A stretch of 64,000 bases of DNA from Bacillota bacterium (GCA_023399055.1 JAEWQV010000014.1:186001-250000); one strand, 5' to 3'; shown: positions 43,789 through 53,534, counted from the first letter of the stretch. The notes: a model not told the origin generated them from the letters alone. Made by a program: numbers and translations.

Positions 43789-44385
43789 ATGACAAAGGCG
43801 CAAATAAGAGCAGACCAGAAGTTACTTAGAAATCAGTTATCGTTAGAGGACCAGATGCTTTTAAGTAAAGATGTCAGAGAGCAACTGTTTCAAACAGAGG
43901 CGTATGCCAGGTGTTCAAATATTTTTTCCTTTGTATCTTTTGGTTCAGAAATTGATACCCATGAGATAATTCGCAAAGCTCTTACGGATAAAAAAACAAT
44001 TTATGTGCCTAGAGTTGAGGGGAAGCAGATTGAATTTTATAGGTTACTGGATTTTAAGTTATTGATTAAAAGTAAATATGGAATATTAGAGCCAACGGTG
44101 GATTCGAATTTACTCTATGTTCCTGTTGGCAGTAACATTAACTATAATAAATATCATAATTTAATGCTGCTTCCGGGGCTGTCCTTTGATGTAAAAGGTA
44201 ATCGCATTGGGTATGGTGCAGGTTATTATGATAAGTTCCTATCCTTACATCAGGATAATTACTTTTATAAAATAGCAATTGGCTATGATTTTCAAGTATT
44301 GGAGGAATTACCAGCCGAGGAATATGACCGAAGAGCGAATATGATAATTACGCCTTCGAGGCAAGTTTTAATTAATGACAAGTGA
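43789..44385 (+). CDS. 5-formyltetrahydrofolate cyclo-ligase
   Basis: Converts 5-formyl-THF to 5,10-methenyl-THF with ATP. The basic N-terminus is followed by the family motif LLPGLSFD and GNRIGYGAGYYDKFL (about 147-161), the nucleotide site. 198 aa, normal. It follows the DUF896 gene by 23 nt. The stop codon lies within a hairpin (44377-44396). Confidence 0.93.
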   Translation: MTKAQIRADQKLLRNQLSLEDQMLLSKDVREQLFQTEAYARCSNIFSFVSFGSEIDTHEIIRKALTDKKTIYVPRVEGKQIEFYRLLDFKLLIKSKYGILEPTVDSNLLYVPVGSNINYNKYHNLMLLPGLSFDVKGNRIGYGAGYYDKFLSLHQDNYFYKIAIGYDFQVLEELPAEEYDRRANMIITPSRQVLINDK

Positions 44386-44400
44386 AAAGACTTGTCGTTT
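44377..44400 (+). terminator. Terminator overlapping the end of the cyclo-ligase gene
   Basis: GACAAGT (44377-44383), a 6-nt loop, ACTTGTC (44390-44396) and then GTTT with a further T run nearby. It includes the TGA stop. A separate CGGTAGA/TCTACCG hairpin (44494-44525) lies in the hflK leader. Confidence 0.6.
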
Positions 44401-44546
44401 CATCTTGTTTTTAAAATATGGAAGCGATATGCATAAGCTTCAGAGGGGACCAAGACCCTTTTAGGAACTTTGCAACTATTAATAAATCAAAAGCGGTAGA
44501 AAAGCTAACTTACATAAGTCTACCGACGAAAGGAAAGAGGTATTGA

Positions 44547-45518
44547 ATGGCAGACAAGAATATTTACGATTTTCCGTCAGGACAGGACCCCAAAGTAATA
44601 ATGAAGAAGGTTGGTAGAATTACCTTACTTGTTATTGGGCTAATTGTACTCTTAACAGTAGCATTTGGGTCCTTCTATACAATTAAAGAGCAGGAACAAG
44701 CTGTGGTAACTACCTTTGGTAAATCAAAGTCAGTAACAGAAGCAGGTTTACATTTTAAAATTCCTGTAATTCAGACAGTTCAAAAAGTAGATACAACAAT
44801 TCAAGGCTTGGCAATTGGCTATGATTTAGAAACAGGAACTCCTAATGAAGCAGAATCCATGATGATTACAAAGGATTTCAATTTCGTTAATGTTGATTTC
44901 TTTGTGGAATATAAGGTTTCTGATCCGGTGAAGATGCTCTTTGCTTCTGAAGAGCCAGTAACGATCTTAAAAAATATTGCCCAAAGTAGTATACGAGCAG
45001 TCGTAGGTGGATATAACGTAGATAATGTTATTACCACAGATAAGTTCGAAATTCAAACAAAAATTAAGGAACAAATATTAGCAAAGCTACAAACACAGGA
45101 TATCGGGTTACAATTGGTAAATATTACAATGCAGGATTCCGAACCTCCTACAGCAGAAGTAATGGAAGCCTTTAAATCTGTTGAGACTGCAAAACAAGCG
45201 GCTGATACCGCTGTAAACAATGCAACTAAGTATAAAAATGAGCAAATTCCAAAAGCAGAGGCTGAAGTGGATAAGATTAACCAGGAAGCAGAATCTAAAA
45301 AAGCTCAAAGAGTAAATGAAGCAAATGCTGAAGTTTCGAAATTCAATAAAATGTTTGAAGAATATAAGAAATATCCATTGATCACAAAGCAGCGTATGTT
45401 CTACGAAGCAATGGAAGATGTACTTCCATCTCTAAAAGTAGTAATTGATAGTGGGGAGTCTGATGTTCAGAAATTATTACCCTTAGACACTCTGATTGAA
45501 GGAGGTACACAACAATGA
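44547..45518 (+). CDS. hflK: HflK membrane protease regulator (SPFH/stomatin domain)
   Basis: One N-terminal membrane segment (about 27-48), then a SPFH domain beginning IKEQEQAVVTTFGK, and a long coiled coil rich in Ala/Glu/Lys (about 200-275). HflK and HflC form a ring that in E. coli modulates FtsH. 323 aa. AGAGG ribosome site. Its stop overlaps the hflC start by 4 nt, so translation is coupled. Confidence 0.9.
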   Translation: MADKNIYDFPSGQDPKVIMKKVGRITLLVIGLIVLLTVAFGSFYTIKEQEQAVVTTFGKSKSVTEAGLHFKIPVIQTVQKVDTTIQGLAIGYDLETGTPNEAESMMITKDFNFVNVDFFVEYKVSDPVKMLFASEEPVTILKNIAQSSIRAVVGGYNVDNVITTDKFEIQTKIKEQILAKLQTQDIGLQLVNITMQDSEPPTAEVMEAFKSVETAKQAADTAVNNATKYKNEQIPKAEAEVDKINQEAESKKAQRVNEANAEVSKFNKMFEEYKKYPLITKQRMFYEAMEDVLPSLKVVIDSGESDVQKLLPLDTLIEGGTQQ

Positions 45519-46387
45519 ATAAAGTAAAAGGTACCGTATTATTAGTAATTATCTTTGCAGCAATTATTGTATTGTTCTCCTCAATTTATGTTACTAGAGA
45601 GAATCAATACAGCGTTGTAAAACGTTTTGGAAAAATTACAACTGTTATGAAAGAAGCTGGCTTAGGATTAAAAACTCCATTTATTGAAACCGTAGATAAG
45701 GTTCCTAAGAGTATTCAGTACTATGATATGACTGCTTCCGATGTAATTACTGAAGATAAAAAAACAATGGTAGCAGACAGCTATGTTCTTTGGAAAGTTA
45801 TTGACCCAATATCATTTACCCAATCTCTTAGTTCCAATGTTGCATTAGCAGAAAGTAGAATTGATTCTACAGTATATGGTGCTATGAAAAGTGTAATCAG
45901 TTCCAAGCTACAATCAGAAGTTATCAGTGGCAGGGACGGTGAGCTTAATCAGGAATTTATGAAAAGCATTGGTAGTTCATTGGTGCAATATGGAATCGAA
46001 TTAATTTCCATTGAAACCAAACATCTTGATCTTCCAAGTGATAATAAAAATGCTGTATTTGAACGTATGATTTCAGAACGTGCGCAAAAAGCAGCAGAGG
46101 CTTCTGCTCAAGGACAGGCGGATGCACAGATTATACAAAATGAAACCGACAAAGAGGTAGCAATCAGTATTTCCAATGCTCAAGCGGAAGCAGCAAAAGT
46201 TATTGCAGAAGGTGAAGCAGAGTACATGAGAATATTATCTGCAGCTTATGCCAATGAACAGAAAGCAGAATTCTATACCTTCATTCGCTCTCTGGAAGCG
46301 GCAAGAGCATCGCTGACAGGAAGCAATAAGACATTGATTTTGTCGGAAGATTCACCGATTGCACAAATTTTTTATAATTTTGAATAA
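45515..46387 (+). CDS. hflC: HflC membrane protease regulator (SPFH domain)
   Basis: A signal-anchor segment (about 6-26) followed by VTRENQYSVVKRFGKI opening the SPFH domain, then a coiled coil with repeated Ala/Glu (AQAEAAKVIAEGEAEYM). 290 aa. Overlaps hflK by 4 nt (ATGA). GGAGG lies within the end of hflK. Partner of HflK. Confidence 0.92.
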   Translation: MNKVKGTVLLVIIFAAIIVLFSSIYVTRENQYSVVKRFGKITTVMKEAGLGLKTPFIETVDKVPKSIQYYDMTASDVITEDKKTMVADSYVLWKVIDPISFTQSLSSNVALAESRIDSTVYGAMKSVISSKLQSEVISGRDGELNQEFMKSIGSSLVQYGIELISIETKHLDLPSDNKNAVFERMISERAQKAAEASAQGQADAQIIQNETDKEVAISISNAQAEAAKVIAEGEAEYMRILSAAYANEQKAEFYTFIRSLEAARASLTGSNKTLILSEDSPIAQIFYNFE

Positions 46388-46499
46388 TTAGTCTTATAAA
46401 CTGTTCGTAATAAAAATGAGGTCATAAACTTGACCTTCTGTCATAAAATAAATACTTAGGCATAGAATTCAATGATAAACTGAATTCGGAGCATATTTT

Positions 46500-47465
46500 A
46501 TGATCGTCGATTTTAATGATTTGTATGATTCTTATGAAAAATATCTAACAGATGCTAGGGATCTGGCAAAACAATATGAAGCAATACTTTCCTATGTCAC
46601 GATTGGTACGTCCCACGACAATCGTGACATAGTTTTGCTAAAACTTGGCATTGGCAAGCAGTTTCTCCTGTGTTGTGGAGGCGTTCATGCAAGAGAAACC
46701 ATAAACCCAGTCGTATTACTCCGCATTATAGAGTATTATGCGGAACTATATGTTAACCATAAACAGGAACGTTTTAGCCTCAAATATAAACTTTATACAG
46801 AGACCCAGCAGCTTAGGGAAGAATATGAAAAGATGTTGTATGGAGCGTGTGTTTATGAATTGTTACAGACTTATACCATCCTTTTTGTTCCACTATTAAA
46901 TCCGGATGGTTATATGATATCCTTAAAGGGGTTTGAGAGTATTAACGATACCACCTTGAGGCAGAGATGCATTTCTAAAAACATTTCAAGAGAAGAATGG
47001 AAATTTAATGCAAGAGGTGTAGACATAAACCGTAATTTTCCGAGTAAGTTGTGGAGGCCGAAATCGGAAGAGGATACGGTAGCCAGCGAGAATGAAACAC
47101 AGATATTAATAAAAATATTGAAAGAATATCGGACCAGGGGTTTTTTAGATTTTCATTCCAGAGGGAAACAGATCTATTACTACCGAAGTATGATGCCAGA
47201 AAGCTATAACAACCAACAATTCGAAATTGCAACCCGTCTGATGCAAATAACGAATTATGAACTGATGCCGCCTGAGAATGAAATTGATTCTGGGGATACC
47301 GGAGGGAATACAGTTCACTATTATTCGGAATATTTTCTTAAGCCGGCTTTAACAATAGAGACCGTTGATGAGGATGCAGTTTTCCCATTGGCGTTACATT
47401 ACAGATCTTCCACTTTTGAGGAATTAAAGTTAGTTATACTTGAATTTGGCAGTATGATAGTGTAA
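46500..47465 (+). CDS. M14-family zinc carboxypeptidase
   Basis: Zinc ligands H63 and E66 in GGVHARETINP, third ligand H219 in LDFHSRG, substrate-binding RGVDINRNF (172-180), and catalytic glutamate E287 in LTIETVDE. No signal peptide, no PG-binding repeats, so it appears cytoplasmic, unlike many secreted M14 enzymes that trim peptidoglycan. 321 aa. It follows hflC by 112 nt that contain two small hairpins (AGGTCA/TGACCT, 46419-46436; GAATTCA/TGAATTC, 46465-46487). Confidence 0.87.
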   Translation: MIVDFNDLYDSYEKYLTDARDLAKQYEAILSYVTIGTSHDNRDIVLLKLGIGKQFLLCCGGVHARETINPVVLLRIIEYYAELYVNHKQERFSLKYKLYTETQQLREEYEKMLYGACVYELLQTYTILFVPLLNPDGYMISLKGFESINDTTLRQRCISKNISREEWKFNARGVDINRNFPSKLWRPKSEEDTVASENETQILIKILKEYRTRGFLDFHSRGKQIYYYRSMMPESYNNQQFEIATRLMQITNYELMPPENEIDSGDTGGNTVHYYSEYFLKPALTIETVDEDAVFPLALHYRSSTFEELKLVILEFGSMIV

Positions 47466-47505
47466 AAAGAATATAGGAAAATTATATTCCTACATAGAAG
47501 ATTAA

Positions 47506-47590
47506 AGTGTCAAAAGTCGGTTTTGTCTACATAGATGAATATTTATGTACATACATTCATCAAATACAGGTAATAAGGACTTTAGACACT
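47506..47590. repeat. 85-bp nested hairpin upstream of miaB
   Basis: Outer arms AGTGTCAAAAGTC (47506-47518) and 47578-47590 pair over 13 positions with one mismatch. Inside, GATGAAT (47534-47540) pairs with ATTCATC (47555-47561). It may be a structured leader or a repeat remnant. Confidence 0.65.
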
Positions 47591-47617
47591 CCAATCATAT
47601 AATTAGAATTAATATAC

Positions 47618-47640
47618 ACCTGCAAAATTAGTTTGCAGGT
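47618..47640 (+). promoter_or_regulatory. 9-bp hairpin directly before the miaB ribosome site
   Basis: ACCTGCAAA (47618-47626), loop ATTAG, TTTGCAGGT (47632-47640). It lies 25 nt before the ATG. A terminator without U-tract or a translation-control hairpin. Confidence 0.55.
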
Positions 47641-47664
47641 AACTAGAAAGGCGCGTACATTGTT

Positions 47665-49083
47665 ATGAAACGAGAAGAAACAAATGTGAACGAATTAGAA
47701 GCTGCTAAGCAGATAGAGTTTATTAATCAACTTAAGATTCGATATGACCAAGAATTTGAACTTACCGGCAAAAAGAAAACCTATCATATAGAAACCTTTG
47801 GCTGTCAGATGAATTCCAGAGATTCAGAGAAAATATCTGGAATTTTAAAGCAGATTGGATATGAAGAGACAGACCAGGAGGATGCTGATTTCGTAATCTA
47901 TAATACCTGTACGGTTCGTGAGAATGCAAACAACAGAGTGTATGGCAGACTTGGTTATCTTGGTAAGCTTAAGAAAAATCATCCTGGTATGATTATTGCA
48001 CTTTGTGGCTGTATGATGCAGGAACCCTCTGCGGTTGAGAAGATTAAAACCAGTTATCGTTTTATAGATATAATTTTTGGAACACATAATATTTTCAAAT
48101 TAGCGGAATTATTATATACAAGATTAGACTCTAATCGTATGGTGATCGATCTTTGGAAGGATACCGACATGATTGTTGAGAACCTGCCAAATGATAGAAA
48201 GTTCGACTTTAAGGCAGGCGTTAACATTATGTTTGGTTGCAATAACTTCTGTAGTTATTGTATTGTTCCTTATGTACGTGGTAGGGAGAGAAGTAGAAAT
48301 CCAGAAGATATTTTGCAAGAAATTAGAGACTTAGCCAAGGATGGTGTAGTTGAAATTATGCTCCTTGGACAAAACGTTAATTCCTATGGCAAAAACTTGG
48401 ATACGCCGATGAGCTTTGCACAGTTGCTTACTGAAATTGAAAAGATTGATGGCATTGAACGCATTCGCTTTATGACCTCCCATCCTAAGGATTTATCTGA
48501 TGAGTTAATTGAAGTAATGGGTAAGAGTAATAAAATTTGTAAGCATTTGCATTTACCAATACAAGCGGGCAGCACACGATTATTAAAGATTATGAATCGC
48601 CGATATACCAAGGAAAGTTACCTTGAGTTGGTGGATAAGATAAGGAAAGCAGTACCTGATATTTCCTTGACCACAGATATTATGGTTGGTTTCCCGGGAG
48701 AAACTGATGAGGACTTTGAGGAGACCATGGATGTGGTTCGAAAAGTAGGTTATGATACTGCCTTTACCTTTATATATTCCATACGTACCGGAACACCTGC
48801 AGCTACCATGGAGCAAGTACCAGAAGCTGTTTCTTCGGAGCGCTTTGATCGACTTTTAAAAGAAATTCAGGCAAGCTCAGCGAAATCGGCTGGTAAAGAA
48901 GAACATACAACTCAAAAAGTATTAGTGGAAGAGGTAAATAGTCAAGATTCTTCTCTGCTTACTGGTAGATTAAGTAATAATCTTTTGGTACATTTTCCAG
49001 GGGATACAAGTTTAATTGGAAAAATTATTGACGTATATTTAACGGAAAGCAAAGGTTTTTATTACATGGGAAAACAGGCTTAA
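47665..49083 (+). CDS. miaB: tRNA-2-methylthio-N6-dimethylallyladenosine synthase MiaB
   Basis: A radical SAM methylthiotransferase acting on i6A37 of tRNAs. The N-terminal UPF0004 cluster cysteines lie in FGCQMNSRDSE, NTCTVRENA and CGCM; the radical SAM motif is GCNNFCSYC, followed by IVPYVRGRERSR, which is the MiaB-type rather than MtaB-type signature. A TRAM domain closes the protein. 472 aa. AAAGG lies 13 nt before the ATG. Confidence 0.95.
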   Translation: MKREETNVNELEAAKQIEFINQLKIRYDQEFELTGKKKTYHIETFGCQMNSRDSEKISGILKQIGYEETDQEDADFVIYNTCTVRENANNRVYGRLGYLGKLKKNHPGMIIALCGCMMQEPSAVEKIKTSYRFIDIIFGTHNIFKLAELLYTRLDSNRMVIDLWKDTDMIVENLPNDRKFDFKAGVNIMFGCNNFCSYCIVPYVRGRERSRNPEDILQEIRDLAKDGVVEIMLLGQNVNSYGKNLDTPMSFAQLLTEIEKIDGIERIRFMTSHPKDLSDELIEVMGKSNKICKHLHLPIQAGSTRLLKIMNRRYTKESYLELVDKIRKAVPDISLTTDIMVGFPGETDEDFEETMDVVRKVGYDTAFTFIYSIRTGTPAATMEQVPEAVSSERFDRLLKEIQASSAKSAGKEEHTTQKVLVEEVNSQDSSLLTGRLSNNLLVHFPGDTSLIGKIIDVYLTESKGFYYMGKQA

Positions 49084-49257
49084 GGGTTAAGTTTTTATGT
49101 AATATAATAATGTGGGAAATATTATCGTTTATGTATATATTTTCATTGTCTTAAAAGAATTGAAAGGTGAAGTCGGATATTTTGTAGATATAGTACGAAA
49201 TAGTTCTATATATAGATTCTATAATTTGTCAAAATAGATAAATATTCGTTCACAGAC

Positions 49258-49286
49258 TTGACATATTAGGAAAAACAGTATAAAAT
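49258..49286 (+). promoter_or_regulatory. Promoter of rny
   Basis: TTGACA (49258-49263), 17 nt, TAAAAT (49281-49286). The leader is about 84 nt and ends in a ribosome-site hairpin. Confidence 0.6.
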
Positions 49287-49363
49287 TTATGTGTTGTATT
49301 AACGGGGAAGATGATTGAAAGTAATTGAAATCATAGTTTCATTGTACAATGAAAACTAAATAA

Positions 49364-49376
49364 AGGAGGTGCTCCT
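49364..49376 (+). promoter_or_regulatory. Hairpin sequestering the rny ribosome binding site
   Basis: AGGAG (49364-49368), a 3-nt loop, CTCCT (49372-49376) pairs the Shine-Dalgarno with the bases just before the GTG start. It could limit translation unless opened. Confidence 0.55.
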
Positions 49377-50930
49377 GTGGAATGGTTGCCAATAGCGATC
49401 GCTGTTCTGATTACTTTTGTGGTAGTAGCTATTATCACCTGGAAAGTCGCAATTTCCTATCGCATCAAGGTTTATGAAGCGAAAATTGGATTTGCGGATG
49501 AACGGTCGAAAGAAATCATAGATGAAGCTTTAAAAACAGCTGAAACTAAGAAACGCGAAGCCTTACTTGAAGCAAAGGAAGAGTCTTTGAAAGCAAAGAA
49601 CGAATTCGAGCGAGAGTCAAAGGAACGTAGAGCAGAAATTCAACGCTATGAAAAAAGGGTTCTAACTAAAGAAGAAACTTTAGATAGAAAAACCGAAGCA
49701 CTGGAAAAGAAAGAGTCAAAACTTTCAGTTAAAGAAGCTGAGCTTGATCGTATCAAGCATGAAGTGGATGAATTCCACGCAAAACAGCTGCAAGAACTTG
49801 AAAAAATCTCTGGACTTACCTCCGAACAAGCTAAGGAATATCTGATTAAGACTGTTGAAGAAGAAGTTAAACATGAGACCGCAATGCTTATAAAGGATTT
49901 AGAAAGCAAAGCAAAAGAAGAAGCGGACAAGAAAGCAAAGGATTTTGTAGTTACAGCAATTCAAAGATGTGCTGCAGATCATGTTGCTGAGACAACTATT
50001 TCAGTTGTTCAGCTTCCTAACGACGAAATGAAGGGTAGAATCATTGGTAGAGAGGGACGTAATATTCGTACCTTAGAAACCTTAACTGGGGTTGATTTAA
50101 TTATCGATGATACACCTGAGGCTGTTATACTTTCAGCTTTTGATCCAATCAGACGTGAAGTTGCAAGAATTGCTCTTGAGAAACTTATTGTAGATGGAAG
50201 AATCCATCCTGCAAGAATTGAAGAGATGGTAGAGAAAGCTCAAAAAGAAGTCGAAGTTATGATTAGGGAGTCAGGCGAGGCTGCTACCTTAGAGGTAGGC
50301 GTTCATGGAATTCATCCAGAACTAGTTAAGCTTCTCGGCAAAATGAGATTTAGGACAAGTTATGGACAGAATGCATTAAAGCATTCTATTGAAGTGGCTA
50401 TTTTATCCGGTCTTTTAGCCGGACAGATCGGTGTGGATGTGAGACTTGCAAAACGTGCCGGATTGTTACATGACATCGGTAAATCGGTGGATCATGAGAT
50501 GGAAGGAACACATGTACAAATTGGTGTTGATTTATGTAGAAAATACAAAGAGTCACCAGTTGTTATTAACTCCATCGAAGCTCATCATGGGGATGTTGAG
50601 TTCCAATCAATGATTGCATGTATCGTTCAAGCTGCGGATACAATTTCTGCAGCAAGACCAGGCGCGAGACGCGAAACCTTGGAAACCTATACCAACAGAC
50701 TGAAGCAATTGGAAGATATTACTAATGGCTTTAAAGGAGTAGATAAGTCATTTGCTATTCAGGCAGGTAGAGAAGTCAGAGTAATTGTTGTACCAGAACA
50801 GATTAATGATGCTGATATGGTATTACTTGCTCGCGATTTATCTAAGAAGATTGAAAATGAATTAGAATATCCGGGACAAATTAAAGTTAATGTAATCAGA
50901 GAATCTAGAGTTACTGATTACGCAAAATAA
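49377..50930 (+). CDS. rny: Ribonuclease Y
   Basis: A membrane-anchored endoribonuclease that starts mRNA decay in Firmicutes. One membrane segment (about 4-24), a long coiled coil (about 25-200), the KH domain with GRIIGREGRNIRTLE (about 220-234), and the HD domain with LLHDIGKSVDHEMEG (about 362-376). 517 aa. The start is GTG with GGAGGT 6 nt upstream. Confidence 0.97.
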   Translation: MEWLPIAIAVLITFVVVAIITWKVAISYRIKVYEAKIGFADERSKEIIDEALKTAETKKREALLEAKEESLKAKNEFERESKERRAEIQRYEKRVLTKEETLDRKTEALEKKESKLSVKEAELDRIKHEVDEFHAKQLQELEKISGLTSEQAKEYLIKTVEEEVKHETAMLIKDLESKAKEEADKKAKDFVVTAIQRCAADHVAETTISVVQLPNDEMKGRIIGREGRNIRTLETLTGVDLIIDDTPEAVILSAFDPIRREVARIALEKLIVDGRIHPARIEEMVEKAQKEVEVMIRESGEAATLEVGVHGIHPELVKLLGKMRFRTSYGQNALKHSIEVAILSGLLAGQIGVDVRLAKRAGLLHDIGKSVDHEMEGTHVQIGVDLCRKYKESPVVINSIEAHHGDVEFQSMIACIVQAADTISAARPGARRETLETYTNRLKQLEDITNGFKGVDKSFAIQAGREVRVIVVPEQINDADMVLLARDLSKKIENELEYPGQIKVNVIRESRVTDYAK

Positions 50931-50947
50931 GAAGTACTCGGATTAAT

Positions 50948-51007
50948 AGGATAGTTGGAACTGTTGAAATACTGTATTTTCAATAGTTGTAGCTATCCTA
51001 TTTTTTG
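50948..51007 (+). terminator. Terminator of rny
   Basis: AGGATAG (50948-50954) pairs with CTATCCT (50993-50999), with an inner AACTGTTGAAA stem, followed by ATTTTTT. Confidence 0.85.
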
Positions 51008-51072
51008 TTCATTTATTATAACTTGGGTTTTTGCTAAATGTTATTAAATAAAAGGTGTATGGATTGTTGTAA

Positions 51073-51099
51073 AGAGCCTTTTTAGGCTCTAATTTTTTT
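51073..51099 (+). terminator. Second terminator after rny
   Basis: AGAGCCT (51073-51079), 4-nt loop, AGGCTCT (51084-51090), AA and seven T. Confidence 0.85.
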
Positions 51100-51394
51100 A
51101 TCAATATTATCAATATTAAGTTAAAATGGTTCCAAAGAAATATGACTAAATATACGTTGTCCAACATTGGCAATATATTACATATATGATTGTTAAAAAT
51201 GTATATAAAGTCCGCTGTACACGTACAAATGATAGTCCTATAGAATACTTTATTAAAATTGGATTAAAATTTTTGTTGCATAATAGAAAATTATATATTA
51301 CAATAATTACACTTTGAATAAATATAAATTAATAAAATTAAGTATTACATATTAAAAACGATAAATAATTAAGAAAAGGGATGGTGCAGGCAGT

Positions 51395-52591
51395 ATGTCA
51401 TTAGGGTTATCAAGTAAAGCACAGGCGGTAAAACCTTCTTCAACCTTAGCTATTACAGCAAAAGCTAAGGAATTAATAAGTAAAGGGATTGATGTTGTGG
51501 GGTTTGGCGCAGGTGAACCGGATTTTAATACACCGGATAACATTTGTGACGCAGCAATAAAAGCAATTCATGATGGATTTACGAAGTATACACCTGCAGA
51601 AGGTACCCTTGAACTACGCAAAGCTGCGTGTGACAAGTTTTTAAGCTTCAATAAAATTAGTTATGAACCCAGTCAAATTGTCGTTAGTAATGGTGGGAAG
51701 CATTCCTTAACTAATATATTCGAGGCTATTTGTAATCCAGGTGATGAAATCATCATTCCATCACCCTATTGGCTTAGTTATCCTGAGATTGTTAAGTTGG
51801 CTGACGGGGTTCCTGTTTTTGTAAGAGGTGAAAAATCCAATCAATATAAGGTAACTGCCGAGCAAATAGAAGCTGCATGTACGGAAAAAACCAAAGCACT
51901 TATATTAAATTCTCCAAGCAATCCTTCCGGTATGATCTATACGAGAGAGGAATTAGAAGCTATCGCAGAAGTAGCAGTCAGAAAAGACTTTTACGTTATT
52001 TCTGACGAAATGTATGAGAATCTTATATATGAAGGTGAAGCCATTAGTATTGCATCTTTTAACGAAGAGATATATAAAAGAACCATTACCTGTAGTGGTG
52101 TAGCTAAGAGTTATTCCATGACAGGCTGGCGAATAGGCTTTACAGCCTCCTCAAAAGAAATTGCTAAGGTTATGGCAAGTGTACAAAGCCACCAAACCTC
52201 TAATCCGAACTCCATTGCACAAAAAGCTGCTTTAGAGGCATTAACAGGTCCGCAAGAATCGGTTGCCCTAATGCATGCAGAGTTTAATAAGAGACGTGAG
52301 TATATGTTTGATAGAATATCAAATATGAAAGAATTAAGTGCTTTAAAACCTCAAGGAGCTTTCTATACCTTTGTAGATGTTAGCTTACTCCTTGAGAAAG
52401 AATATAAAGGGGAACGGGTTGCGGATACCAATCGCCTTGCACAGATTTTGCTGGATGATTATAGCGTTGCTGTCATTCCCTGCAAAGATTTTGGGTTTGC
52501 AGATCACATTCGACTATCTTATGCCATTTCAATGGAACAGATTAAAAAGGGATTAGATCGCATGGAGGTCTTTATAGCAGAATTAATTTAA
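51395..52591 (+). CDS. Class I PLP aminotransferase (aspartate aminotransferase-like)
   Basis: A fold type I aminotransferase. The PLP lysine is K238 in SGVAKSYSMTGWRIGF; other family marks are NSPSNPSGMIYT and DEMYENLIYEGE. The sequence fits the AspB branch of Bacillus. Aromatic or other amino acids cannot be excluded as substrates. 398 aa. The ribosome site is weak. It has its own terminator. Confidence 0.88.
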   Translation: MSLGLSSKAQAVKPSSTLAITAKAKELISKGIDVVGFGAGEPDFNTPDNICDAAIKAIHDGFTKYTPAEGTLELRKAACDKFLSFNKISYEPSQIVVSNGGKHSLTNIFEAICNPGDEIIIPSPYWLSYPEIVKLADGVPVFVRGEKSNQYKVTAEQIEAACTEKTKALILNSPSNPSGMIYTREELEAIAEVAVRKDFYVISDEMYENLIYEGEAISIASFNEEIYKRTITCSGVAKSYSMTGWRIGFTASSKEIAKVMASVQSHQTSNPNSIAQKAALEALTGPQESVALMHAEFNKRREYMFDRISNMKELSALKPQGAFYTFVDVSLLLEKEYKGERVADTNRLAQILLDDYSVAVIPCKDFGFADHIRLSYAISMEQIKKGLDRMEVFIAELI

Positions 52592-52603
52592 TAAATATTC
52601 CTG

Positions 52604-52653
52604 ATAGGTAGTATTTTTACAAAATTATGTTAAAATACTACCTATTATTTTGT
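52604..52653 (+). terminator. Terminator of the aminotransferase gene
   Basis: ATAGGTAGTATTTTTA (52604-52619) pairs with 52630-52645 around an ~11-nt loop; TATTTTG follows. Confidence 0.85.
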
Positions 52654-52727
52654 TTTTATGTTAAAATATCAAAAAGATATTGTTATTATGGATTGACAAA
52701 GGATTCTAAAGAAGGAAGGATATAATA

Positions 52728-53534
52728 ATGGCATTATTTGGTTTTATTGGAGCTGGCAACATGGGTTATCCCATGTTAAAAGCAGCGATTCAAACGTTTG
52801 GAGACAAGGATGTTGTTTATACAGATGCATCACCGGAGCGGAATACGTATGTAGGTCAAGATACTGGAATTCCTGCCCTTACTAATAATATAGAAATTGT
52901 GAAGAACTGCAAATACTTAGTACTTGCTGTAAAACCGCAGTTTTTCCCAGTTGTATTGGAAGAAATAAAGGAACATGTTACTTCAGAGCAGGTTGTGATA
53001 TCAATAGCTGCTGGAATAACAATTGCTAATATAAAGGAGCAGTTAGGGGAACAGACTAGAATTGTACGAGCTATGCCCAATACACCTGCAATGGTATTAA
53101 AAGGTATGACTGGAATCTGCTTTTCGGACAATGTATTTACAAAGGATGAAAAAGAAGTCATTGATCAGTTCTTTTCCTCCTTTGGTAAATATGAAGTATT
53201 TGATGAGAAACTAATGAATGCAGTTATCTGTGCAAATGGCAGCTCACCTGCTTATGTGTACATGTTTATTGAAGCATTGGCAGATAGTGTAGTTAGTTAT
53301 GGATTACCGAGAGATAAGGCATATGTACTTGCGGCTCAAACAGTACTTGGTGCAGCTGCGATGGTTCTGGAGACTGGCGAGCACCCAGGCAAATTAAAGG
53401 ATAATGTATGTTCTCCTGGTGGAACAACAATAGCAGCAGTTAAGGCATTAGAAGAACATGGTTTTCGCAATGCAATTATGAAGGCATCGGATGCATGTTA
53501 TGCAAAGGCAACAGCATTAGATCAGAAAAAGTAA
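52728..53534 (+). CDS. proC: Pyrroline-5-carboxylate reductase
   Basis: Last step of proline synthesis. GFIGAGNMGYPM (4-15) binds NAD(P)H, RAMPNTPAMV is the conserved ProC stretch, and the helical C-terminal domain has NGSSPAYVYMFIEA and SPGGTTIAAVKALEE. 268 aa, normal. AAGGAAGG precedes the ATG. A paralogue lacking the MPNTPA stretch lies at 29.7 kb. Confidence 0.97.
   Translation: MALFGFIGAGNMGYPMLKAAIQTFGDKDVVYTDASPERNTYVGQDTGIPALTNNIEIVKNCKYLVLAVKPQFFPVVLEEIKEHVTSEQVVISIAAGITIANIKEQLGEQTRIVRAMPNTPAMVLKGMTGICFSDNVFTKDEKEVIDQFFSSFGKYEVFDEKLMNAVICANGSSPAYVYMFIEALADSVVSYGLPRDKAYVLAAQTVLGAAAMVLETGEHPGKLKDNVCSPGGTTIAAVKALEEHGFRNAIMKASDACYAKATALDQKK

Larger units (their letters stand above)
50931..51394 (+). 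other. 464-bp intergenic region, rny to aminotransferase
   Basis: It holds two terminators (50948-51007 and 51073-51099). The remaining ~300 bp is very AT-rich, with no ORF of note and no convincing promoter; a weak TTGTTG...TATTAC pair near 51273-51301 could drive the next gene. Confidence 0.6.

Noticed and set aside
52693..52726. Promoter TTGACA...TATAAT before proC
   Set aside because: The spacer is 22 nt and the TATAAT touches the start codon, so it cannot serve proC.
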